Source: Aureococcus anophagefferens
Lineage: Eukaryota; Sar; Pelagophyceae; Pelagomonadales; Pelagomonadaceae
DNA: 19,688 bases
Assembly (NCBI RefSeq): GCF_000186865.1
Contig: NW_008705600.1
Location: 236,895 to 256,582, forward strand
Direction: 5' to 3'
The translations under genes were made by a program, and so were the position numbers. Under the pieces are notes generated by a model. That model made no database searches, was not told the DNA's origin, and saw only the letters and a list, made by a program, of their open reading frames with translations. This document shows positions 1-7,516 of the stretch, in pieces (within the stretch, counting starts at the first letter, position 1; every line of letters starts with the position of its first letter).

Positions 1-20
1 GCCCCCGCGGCCGCCGCGGC

Positions 21-54
<34 letters not shown>

Positions 55-3000
55 GGCGCGGCGGCGGCCGCGGCGCGGCCGCGCGGCCCGCGGGCCACCG
101 GCGCAGCGACTCGGGCCCGCGGAACCCGCCGGGCACGGCGAGCGAGAACAAGGGCCTCGTCGCGTCGGAGCTGCGCAAGCCGTCGATCCCGCCGCGGTTC
201 AGCAGCCGGCGCGCCGCGGACCGGGGCAGGGACGCGCCCGGCGCGGCGCTGACGCCCGTCGAGGGCTTCTCCACCGTCGAGCTCTGCGCCCACCTCTCGT
301 CGTTGCGCTGCGAGCAGCTCCACCGGGCCCTGCGCCAGCTCGTGCAGCGCCTCATGCTCCACCCGCTGAACCAGCAGTGGTTCAACGTGCCCGTCGACGC
401 CGAGGGTTTGGGGTTGCCGGACTACCACGACCTCATCGCCGAGCCCATGGACCTGGGGACCATCAAGTCGCGGCTGGCGTCCTTCCAGTACAGCGACGTG
501 TCGTCGTTCGCTAGAGACGTGCGCCTCGGGGCAGCAAAAGAGAGCGACATTCCCAACTTCAAAGGCTCCTTTCTCGGGCGTTTTCCACTCGTTTCGGCTG
601 ATGTTTGGACGAGCGATCATCTCTCGGGACGGTCTCGCAGCGTGGATGCTTTTTCCGGAACGCGCGCGCGCGGAACACTCACGTTGAAGCGACGTTGAAT
701 CACTCTCGTGCCGCCCAGGTGCGCCTCGTCTTCGAGAACGCGACGGCCTACAACCCGCCGCGGAACGCGGTCCACGCGGCGGCCGTGGCCATGAGCCGCG
801 ACTTCGACGCGGACCTGGAGCGCGCCCTGGAGCGCTGCGCGCGCCAGTCCCAGGCGACCCACGACCACGAGTGCGGCTTGTGCGCGGGCAAGCAGTGCGT
901 GCTCTGCGGCGACAAGTGCCTCACGTTCGAGGCGCCCGCGCTCATCTGCAGCGGCCCCTGCGGCCAGCGCGTGCGCCGCGACCAGCACTACCACGTGACG
1001 CGCGACGGGTCGCGGCTCTGGTGCCACAAGTGCTACCTGGGTCTCAAGTCCGTAATTCCTCCGCCGGCGGACCACGGCGAGCCCGCCGCCGCCGCGGGGC
1101 TGTGGTACAAGCGCGACCTCATCAAGCGCAAGTTCGACGAGGACGTCGCCGAGCCCTGGGTCCAGTGCGACGCCTGCTGGCGCTGGGTCCACCAGACCTG
1201 CGCGCTCTTCAACGCGAAGGCCGAGGCGGACCGGGGCTGCGACGGCCAGCGCTTCGTGTGCCCGCTCTGCGAGCTCCAGGGCGCGCACCTCGACCCCCCC
1301 GAGGACGACCGGCGGCGCAAGGTGCCCGCGGCGCAGCTCGAGGCCGCGACGAAGCGGCGCGCGGGGCTGCGGGAGGACCCGAAGAAGTCGGCGTTGGCCG
1401 CGGACGACGACGACGACGGTGCCGCGCGGCCTCTGAAGCTCGCCGCGTTGACGTCGAACTCGCTCACGCTCGAGGCGGACTTCGACGTGCCGCCGGGCGC
1501 GCGGGGCGGCGACGGCGCGGGCGACGTCGCGGGCTCGTCGGGCGCGGGCGGGCCGTCGGACCGGCGGCCGCGCCGCGGTTTGGTCGTCGTGACGCGGACG
1601 CCCGGCGACGACGAGTCGGGCGCGTCCTACGAGCTCGAGCTCGCCGACGGGCGGTCCTGGCACGGGCCCGTCGACGACGGCGCGGAAGATGCGGCGCCCG
1701 CGGCGAAGAAGCCCCGGGCCGACCCGTCGAAGCGGCGGCGCAAGCCCCGGGACGAGGACGTTTCCCCCGCGGCGCCGGACCCGTCGTGGTGGTCCGCGGC
1801 GGCGCTGCCGGAGACGGCGATGACGAAAGCGTTAGAAGCCGCGGTGAAGGCGCGCATGGTCGAGCTCGGCGGTGAGTCCGCGGCGCACGCGCCGTCCGTC
1901 GCCGTCCGTTTAGTCTCGTGCGTGCCGCAGTCGCTCCGCGTCCAGGGCGTGCTGCGCAAGCACTTCGTCGGGCCCGGCGGCGCCGAATTGCCCGAGGCCA
2001 TCCCCTTCGAGTCGCGGTCCGTGGTCCTCTTCCAGAAGAACGACGGCGTCGATTTGTGCGTCTTCTCCATGTACGTCCACGAGTTCGGCGACGCGTGCGG
2101 CCCGTCCGCGAAACGCGTCTACGTGGCTTATCTGGATTCCGTGGAGTACTTCCGGCCGCGCACGGCGCGGACCGAGGTCTACCACGAGCTCTTGGTGGCC
2201 TACCTGGACTGGAGCCGGCGGCGGGGGTTTACCGCGGCGCACATCTGGGCCTGCCCGCCGCAGCGGGGCAACAACTTCATCTTCTGGTGCCACCCGACGC
2301 ACCAGCGCACGCCCTCCCGCGAGCGGCTCACGGAGTGGTACCGGGCCATGGTGCGCCGCGCCGTGGAGACGGGCGCCGTGAGTCGGGTCGCGTCGCTCTA
2401 CGACGAGTACCTCGCGGCCGTCGACACGATGCGGCGCCGCCACAAGCCCGGCGACCGCAAGAGGAACCCGGCCTGGGTCGACAAGCTCGAGAAGCCGCCG
2501 GCGAAGAAGGACGACGAGAAGAAGGACGAGGCGTCCTGCCGCGACGCGCCGCGGCCGCCGGACCCGAAATCCCCCAAGGCCGCGCCCAAGTCGGCGCCGC
2601 CGCTCTCCGAGTCGCAGTCGTCCGAGGCGCCGGCCTGCCCGCCGCTCTTCGACGGCGACTACTGGCCCGAGGAGTGCTGCCGCCTCGTGTCGCTCATCGA
2701 GCGGCGCAAGGGCTTGTTCGGGAGCCACTCTTTACGGTCCCAGAACGACGTGTCGGTCTACGACCATTTCGTGAACTTATTGAAGCACGTCGTGCAGCAG
2801 CCGTCGAGCTACCCCTTCATGGCGCCCGTGGACGCGGAGGCGCTGGGCCTGGCGGACTACCACGACGTCGTCAAGGCGCCCATGGACCTGGGCACCGTGG
2901 AGCGGCGCCTCGGCGGCGGGTCCTACGCCAACCCCCAAAAGCTCGTCGACGACGTGCGCCTGACCTTCGCGAACGCGCAGAAGTACAACCCGCCGGCGCA

Positions 3001-3706
3001 CCCCGTGCACGAGGCGGCGACGCACCTGGGCTGCGTCTTCGAGAAGAAGCTCCAGAACCTGCTCCAGCGGCTCAAGTCCGCGGGCCAGCTCGACGACGCG
3101 CGGAAGTTCCTCCGCGAGTTCCCGCTCTCCGGGGCCGCGGCCGCGGCGCCGGACCGCGGCGCGCCGCCGCCGCCGCCGCCGCCTTCCGCGCCGTCGTTGC
3201 GGGCGCGCCTGCTGCCGGAGCTCGCGTCGAGCGTCCACAAGATGAAGGACTCGCAGTTCGTGCTCTATTTACAACCGGACGAGCGGCCGCCGACGGAGCC
3301 CGGCGCGCCCGCGCGGCCGCGGAAGCCGAAAGGCCCCTCGTCCATCGACGACCCCGACGCCGACACGCGCGTGACCAACGCGCTCGTCGACTCGCGCCAC
3401 ACGTTCCTCGAGATGTGCCAGTTCTGGCACTACCAGTTCGACACGTTGCGCCGCGCGAAGCATTCGTCGATCATGCTCCTCTACCACCTCCACAACCCGC
3501 ACGCCGACTCCTTGGCCATCCTCTGCTCCAACTGCTCCCGCGAGGTCAAGCGCGTCCGCTGGCACTGCGCGACGTGCATCGACTACAACATCTGCCGCGA
3601 CTGCGAGCGCCAGGGCCGCCAGGTGCACCACCACAGCCTCACGCCCTTCCGCATCACCTTCGCGAGGCGCCGCGCGCTCCCGCCGCCGGAGGCGCCCGCG
3701 GCCTAG
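1..3706 (+). CDS. CBP/p300-HAC-type histone acetyltransferase, two bromodomains, 5' partial
   Basis: Lysine acetyltransferase of the CBP/p300 (plant HAC) family; it would acetylate histones and other nuclear proteins as a transcription co-activator. The frame is open from base 3, and the start lies outside the window. Exons are 3-518 and 719-3706, giving 1167 residues here. Order: polyproline run (about bases 21-53); bromodomain 1 (about 315-518 plus 719-830, Asn in AYNPP); Cys-rich RING/PHD region (about 870-1275); acidic and basic linker; HAT core (about 1890-2420) with LDSVEYFRP, the IWACPP Trp and EWY (Tyr codon 2339-2341), matching the CoA-binding and catalytic residues of p300; FDGDYWP near 2650; bromodomain 2 (about 2760-3075); MKDSQFVLYLQP near 3240; LRRAKHSS near 3450; ZZ finger (about 3520-3650). 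The protein ends soon after ZZ, so the TAZ2 domain of p300 is absent. HYQFDTLRRAKHSS and LYHLHNP look more like plant HAC than animal p300. Very sure of family; exact upstream structure unknown. Confidence 0.93.
519..718 (+). mobile_element. Introner element 1: 200-bp transposon-like intron in bromodomain 1
   Basis: A GT-AG intron of exactly 200 bp. The 10-mer GTGCGCCTCG occurs at 519-528 and again at 719-728, as a target-site duplication would. The donor GT is the first two bases of the left copy, and the acceptor AG (717-718) directly precedes the right copy. Splicing gives DVRLVFENA, the expected bromodomain sequence. The ends are imperfect inverted repeats (GGGCAGCAAAAGAG near 528 against the reverse complement of CTCTCGTGCCGCCC near 702-715). 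A near-identical copy lies in another gene at 11186-11385. It has no coding capacity, so it would be a non-autonomous element. Unspliced reading meets a stop at 696-698. Confidence 0.9.
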
Positions 3707-3740
3707 CGGGGGGGGGTAACGGGCTGGCTGGCTCGCTCGT
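3688..3740. repeat. Left member of a direct repeat flanking the MYND gene
   Basis: Twenty-two bases covering the last codons and stop of the acetyltransferase (3688-3709) recur exactly at 5226-5247. Similarity continues beyond with gaps: TAACGGGC at 3717-3724 and 5251-5258, then GCTCGCTCG in both. The pair brackets the MYND-RING-Sel1 gene and its promoter. Confidence 0.8.
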
Positions 3741-4009
3741 CGTGCGCGTCATGGCATGGCATGACCTGCGAATCCCTATCTCTCTCTAGCGCATTAGACG
3801 AGCTAGCCCGCCGGCGCGCCGCCTTGGGCGGGCGCGGGCGCTGGGGGCCCTCTAGCCTCTCTCGAGGGGGCACCGGTCGGCCGCACCCGCAGGTCTTCAA
3901 AACCACGGCTCCTCGACGACAGGTTCGTCGCGGAGATTCGCGCCCCCGTACGCCCCGACGCCGAGTATCCGCGCCTTGCCTCCGTTTCCAACACGCCCTC
4001 TCGCGCATA
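3707..4009. other. Intergenic region and 5' leader of the MYND gene
   Basis: Three hundred bases between the acetyltransferase stop and the next ATG. It holds a G run (3708-3716), a small GGCAT repeat near 3752, a TCTC run near 3778 and GC-rich sequence. A reading frame is open into the downstream gene from 3761, but its translation is Arg-rich and resembles no domain, so I treat it as leader. No clear TATA box was seen. Confidence 0.5.
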
Positions 4010-5191
4010 ATGGACCACGGACAGACGAACTCGACTGATTCGAAAGAGATGGACTGGCAGATCAAGCAACGCGAGTACGAGGAAAAGAAGGCTCGGGCGA
4101 AAGCGCTCCGGCTCCGGCTCACCTGCACGATTTGCGGCGCCAGACCGAAGACCTTGCTCAACTGCCCCTGTGGGACTACGCAGTACTGTTCGACGGAATG
4201 CCAACGCGTCGACTGGCGCGACCGCGGCCACCGAAAGGCGTGCAAGAAGATCCGAAACGAGCGCGCGGCGGAGGCCGCGCGGGCGGAAGCCCCGACGCCC
4301 CCGCCGCCGGAGGAGGTCGTCTACGGCCCCGCGCCGCGGTCGCACGCCGACGAGGTCCGCGCGCGCATCGCGGCGGAACACGAGGCCGCTCGCGCGCGGC
4401 GCGAGGCGAACCCCGAGCCGGCCCCGCTGTCGGCGCGAGACGGATCGCGGTGCCCGATTTGTTTCGAGGACTGGGACGTGAACAAAGCTCCCGCGCTTCG
4501 CATGTGTTGCTGCCGAAAGATCTGCATGTCGTGCAGTGACAAGATCGGCTTCAAGCCGTGTCCTCTCTGCCGGGCGCGGGTCCCCCGTGGCGAACCGGAG
4601 GCGCTGGCTCTGCTTCGTCGTCACGTGGACGCCGAGATCCCGGACGCGCTCACACATTTGGGAAGTATGTACCGTGAAGGTAAACTCGGCCTCGTGAAAT
4701 CCGCAAAAAAGGCCGCGAAACTTTACAAGCGTGCGGTGGAGCTCGGCGATACGGAGGCGATGACTTGTCTTGCTGCTTTGTTCTTTGCTGGAAACGGTGT
4801 CAAGCTGGACGCGAAAAAAGGGGAGCAGCTCCTTCGCATAGCCGCGGACCGGGGCTACGCGATAGCCCAGTGCAACCTCGGGACTAGACTATATGATGAT
4901 GCCGACGCCATGTACAGCGAGATACGCAACGAGTTCGCCTCCAAGGGCACGAACGTGAACAAATTGGAAGCCAGTGCCAAGCTCGCGCTCGTTTCGAAGA
5001 AACACGAGGAGGCTTTTCGCTTTTACATGCTCGCTGCTCGCCAAGGACTCACTCAGGCTGAATGCTACGTCGCCACCTCATTCATTCGAGGCTCAGGCGT
5101 GAAACAGGACATCTTAGAAGGCAAACGCTGGCTCGCGCGCGCGGCCGCCAAAGGGGACGAGGGGGCCATCGCCACGCTCAACGCGTTCTAG
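4010..5191 (+). CDS. MYND finger, RING finger and Sel1-repeat protein
   Basis: Encodes 393 residues from the ATG at 4010. A charged N-terminus is followed by a MYND zinc finger at about residues 39-78 (CTIC, CPC, YCS-EC, H, C). Next comes an Ala/Arg/Glu-rich linker, a C4-type RING at about 148-188 (CPIC, CCCRKICMSC, CPLC), and Sel1-like helical repeats from about 210 to the end (ALTHLGSMY, AAKLYKRAVELGD, AEC-VATSFIRGSGVK). The family pattern suggests a protein-binding adaptor or ubiquitin ligase; the substrate is unknown. MYND/Sel1 proteins are numerous in pelagophyte-like algae as far as I know. No intron is needed, and the 3' half is less GC-rich than the acetyltransferase. The gene is bracketed by direct repeats (3688-3740 and 5226-5271), a hint that it arrived by insertion or duplication. 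An upstream in-frame extension to 3761 lacks any recognisable domain. Confidence 0.9.
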   Translation: MDHGQTNSTDSKEMDWQIKQREYEEKKARAKALRLRLTCTICGARPKTLLNCPCGTTQYCSTECQRVDWRDRGHRKACKKIRNERAAEAARAEAPTPPPPEEVVYGPAPRSHADEVRARIAAEHEAARARREANPEPAPLSARDGSRCPICFEDWDVNKAPALRMCCCRKICMSCSDKIGFKPCPLCRARVPRGEPEALALLRRHVDAEIPDALTHLGSMYREGKLGLVKSAKKAAKLYKRAVELGDTEAMTCLAALFFAGNGVKLDAKKGEQLLRIAADRGYAIAQCNLGTRLYDDADAMYSEIRNEFASKGTNVNKLEASAKLALVSKKHEEAFRFYMLAARQGLTQAECYVATSFIRGSGVKQDILEGKRWLARAAAKGDEGAIATLNAF

Positions 5192-5225
5192 CAAAACGAG
5201 TCCTGCCTGCCGCTCGCCTAGGGGG

Positions 5226-5271
5226 GGAGGCGCCCGCGGCCTAGCGGAACTAACGGGCCGCTCGCTCGTGT
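5226..5271. repeat. Right member of the direct repeat flanking the MYND gene
   Basis: The first 22 bases match 3688-3709 exactly, which include the acetyltransferase stop codon. The rest aligns with gaps to 3710-3740. It lies in the 205-bp spacer between the MYND gene and the next gene; otherwise the spacer shows only a T run at 5314-5321 and a leader ending just before the ATG at 5397. Confidence 0.8.
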
Positions 5272-5396
5272 GTGTCGACGTCCCCCAGGTTGTCCCTCGC
5301 CGCCAGTACGTCGTTTTTTTTGCCACAGCCTTTGGCATCCTTAGATTTTTCGGTCTCGAGGCTGCTAGCCGCCTCGTGTTTGATTCATCTTAAGCC

Positions 5397-6001
5397 ATGG
5401 GCTTCCTCGACCGCATGGTTTGCGACGCCCACATCAAGGATCGCGTCCTCGAGATGATGACGGCGAGAGGGGGCGAAGAGGTCTCCATCATCGAGAAAAA
5501 CAGCTTCGAGGGGTCCGAAGTGAACGACGCGCTGCTCGACGCCATGGAACAAGTTTCGATGTCTTACAAAGGTGCGCTTGACCGGGCGTGGGATCTCGGG
5601 CGCGTGCCGCGCTCGCGCCGACCCGGGCGAGGAATCTCGAGCGCGTGCCGCGCTCGCGCCGACCCGGACGAGAAATTTTATTCCGCGCAGGCTACTCCTT
5701 CGCGTTTCACTCGCTCAAGCCGCATTTGTACCTTTCTTGTCTCGCCCACCGTTTTAGTGACGGACCGTTGGCCCCGGAAGATGTCAAGCTCTGCGAACTT
5801 TACACGCGGAACGACATCCTCGAGCACGTCGCTAAAACGACAACCGACGAGGCCCTTCGCGCGTCCATCGAAAATTACATGGCGCATATCATGCCCGGGC
5901 ATCTGGAGACCGCCCAAGCGGAAGCACGCGCCGCTCGCGACGCGGCTCTGAAGTCGACCGGCACCTGGGGTTGGGCGGACTCCGAGTCGGACGAGGAATG
6001 A
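5397..6001 (+). CDS. Small two-exon protein of unknown function
   Basis: Exons 5397-5571 and 5691-6001 give a 161-residue protein (MGFLDRMVCDAHIKDRV... ending in GWADSESDEE). The 119-bp GT-AG intron (5572-5690) joins TCTTACAAAG to GCTACTCC, so the product reads MSYKGYSFAFHS across the junction and both halves stay in one frame; each half alone hits stops or frame breaks. I do not recognise a family. The protein looks soluble and mostly helical with an acidic C-terminal tail; no signal peptide or membrane segment is visible. The start is the first ATG after an in-frame TAA at about 5391, with a GCCATGG context. The stop is followed after 58 bases by the end of a converging minus-strand gene. 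Confidence 0.8.
5591..5672. repeat. 41-bp tandem duplication inside an intron
   Basis: Units 5591-5631 and 5632-5672 differ at only a few positions and share the core CGCGTGCCGCGCTCGCGCC. They make up about two thirds of the 119-bp intron of the small gene around them. One unit plus the flanks would leave a 78-bp intron, closer to the other short introns here. Confidence 0.9.
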
Positions 6002-6059
6002 GCGATATCGATCTGCGGGCCGCCGCGACGACCGCCGGCCGTTCATCGTAAGACGCACG

Positions 6060-6977
6060 TTAGTCCCGAGCGTCGCCGACGCGCGGGTGGAGGAGGTCGT
6101 CGTAGACGACGACCTCGGCCCCGGCCTCGTGCGTCGCGCGCGCGGCGACGACGGCGGCCGTGAGCCAGCACGGCTCGCCGTCGTCCGCCGCGCAGCGCAC
6201 GACGTGCCAGTCGAAGACCGCGTCCCGGGGTTGCGCCGGGAACGCCGGGTCCCGCGGCTCCGGCGGGTGGCGGCTGCGGAAGCGGACGACGAAGCGCCGG
6301 TGGCAGGCCGGCTCGACCTCCGCGATGTAGACCGTCCGCTGCGCGTCCTCGCGATACGACACGCGCGACGCCGAGAGCATGATGCCGTAGGAGAGCACCA
6401 TCATGCGGTGGAAGCGGTCCACGGGCCCCGTCGCGGCCTTGTTCTGCGGCGCCGCGAGGTCGTAGACGAAGGCGATGGCCGCGCCGCCGAAGCGCTCGAA
6501 GTTGTGGAGCGCGTGGATCTGGGCTTCCAGCACGTCCTCCGGCGCCCAGCGCGGGTGGGCCGCGACGAGGCGCCAGGACCCGCGGCGGGAGACGTCGACG
6601 CCCCGCCGGTCGAGGAGCGGCGCCGCCGACGCGGCCGTGAGCGCCTCGCAGCGGTCCGCGGCGAGGCGCAGCAGGCGCGGCAGCGGCGGCAGCGCCGCGA
6701 CGAAGCCGTCGTCGACGAAGTCGCGGCCCGACAGGTCCACGTCCGTCAGCGTCGCGCCGTAGCGCGCGAGCGCGTCGAGCGCGCCGCGCGCGCCGCGCGC
6801 CGCGCGCAGGTCGAGCCGCCGCCGCGCGCCGCGGGCGACGTCGCGCCAGGTCCCGTTCGCGGCCTCGACGGCGAGGAGGTCCGCTTCGCCGGCGGCCCAG
6901 GGCAGGACGAGTCCAATCGCCGTCTCGTCGACGGAGAAGCGGCTCGGCGCCCGGCGCTCGGGTTCCGCCGATGCCAT
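6060..6977 (-). CDS. Divergent F-box/leucine-rich-repeat-like protein
   Basis: An uninterrupted frame of 305 residues starting MASAEPERRAPSRF. Residues about 20-60 (VLPWAAGEADLLAVEAANGTWRD then RRLDLR) resemble an F-box followed by the first LRR strand. Residues about 60-125 contain LRR-like segments (LTDVDLSG, LPRLLRLAADRCEAL). The C-terminal 150 residues, beginning near APEDVLEAQIHALHNFERFGG, form a second region I do not recognise, with regular alternation of hydrophobic strands (RTVYIAEVEP, RRFVVRFRS, DAVFDWHVVRC). If it is an F-box protein it would bring substrates to an SCF ubiquitin ligase; that is inference from a weak match. The antisense frame over the same region is a GC-rich shadow. 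It starts only 52 bases past the stop of the next minus-strand gene. Confidence 0.72.
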   Translation of the reverse strand: MASAEPERRAPSRFSVDETAIGLVLPWAAGEADLLAVEAANGTWRDVARGARRRLDLRAARGARGALDALARYGATLTDVDLSGRDFVDDGFVAALPPLPRLLRLAADRCEALTAASAAPLLDRRGVDVSRRGSWRLVAAHPRWAPEDVLEAQIHALHNFERFGGAAIAFVYDLAAPQNKAATGPVDRFHRMMVLSYGIMLSASRVSYREDAQRTVYIAEVEPACHRRFVVRFRSRHPPEPRDPAFPAQPRDAVFDWHVVRCAADDGEPCWLTAAVVAARATHEAGAEVVVYDDLLHPRVGDARD

Positions 6978-7033
6978 CGCGGCGGTTGATCCTGTCTCGT
7001 CGACGGAGCGGCGGCTCGGGGCTCGGCGCTCAG
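6922..7033. repeat. Pair of 40-bp direct repeats at a gene junction
   Basis: Bases 6922-6961 and 6994-7033 are near-identical (both begin GTCTCGTCGACGGAG and end near GGCGCTCRG). The first copy encodes residues near the N-terminus of the F-box/LRR-like protein. The second lies just upstream of its ATG, and its last bases supply the stop codon (7030-7032) of the neighbouring small gene. Confidence 0.85.
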
Positions 7034-7435
7034 GCCCCGCGGCCGAGGCCGTAGCGGCCGTCGTTGCGGTCGCCGCAGATGGAGCGCCGCCCCCGCGGCG
7101 GCAGGAGCGCCGCGCCGACGAGCGGTTTCAAGAACGACCAGACGATCTGGTAGAGGTCGCCTATGAGTATTGATGGTTTCTTGTGACTCACGTGATTTCA
7201 CATGCGCAGCATTCTCACCGAGGTCCTCGACGCGCCCGCGCAACGCGAGCTGGCGCTGGGCGCAGAGGAGGAAGGTTTTGAAGCCTAGTCGCGGCTCGCG
7301 GAGCTTGGCCTGGGAGCGCAGGAAGCCCTCGACGGTCGAGCCGCGCGGGATGTGCGCCGGCGACCGACCGCTCGCGTTGATGTATTGTAGCGGCTTGGTC
7401 TGCTCCTCCTGTGGCAACGACGCGCCTGAGCCCAT
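7030..7435 (-). CDS. Small two-exon protein with possible N-myristoylation signal
   Basis: Exons on the minus strand are 7435-7219 and 7160-7030, giving 115 residues. The 58-bp intron (7161-7218) is GTGAGA...CATAG and joins VEDLG to DLYQIVWSFLKPL in frame. The N-terminus MGSGAS has Gly2 and Ser6, as in N-myristoylated proteins. The middle (VEGFLRSQAKLREPRLGFKTFLLCAQRQLALRGRVED) looks helical and amphipathic. The short C-terminus (WSFLKPLVGAALLPPRG) could touch a membrane. I do not recognise a family. An in-frame ATG at 7483 would add 16 residues and destroy the myristoylation context. The gene sits 34-82 bases downstream of the membrane-protein gene on the same strand, so an alternative is that both belong to one longer transcript. 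Confidence 0.7.
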
Positions 7436-7516
7436 ACGTTTGTGAGAGCTTGTTCTCCAGGAGGGGCAACTTTCATTCAACATGCAGGAGGGGAGGGTCT
7501 TTTTTACGCCGGCGCG

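Noticed and set aside
605..718. ATG at 605 as the start of the acetyltransferase
   Set aside because: It lies inside introner 1; the homologous reading also occurs in introner 2, and bromodomain 1 begins upstream of it.
617..3789. Long frames on both strands overlapping the acetyltransferase (for example 617-1663 minus and 1918-3789 plus)
   Set aside because: They are Arg/Ala/Gly-rich shadows, typical of GC-rich coding DNA read in the wrong frame; only the acetyltransferase frame shows domains.
6087..6989. 300-residue plus-strand frame opposite the F-box/LRR-like gene
   Set aside because: Its composition is Arg/Val/Ala only and shows no motif; the minus strand has LRR-like and strand-like patterns.
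7387..7420. A possible second, roughly 30-bp intron before the MGSGAS exon
   Set aside because: GTATGG to CCACAG is too short for a spliceosomal intron compared with the 50-58 bp minimum seen in this window, and the ATG start explains the exon.
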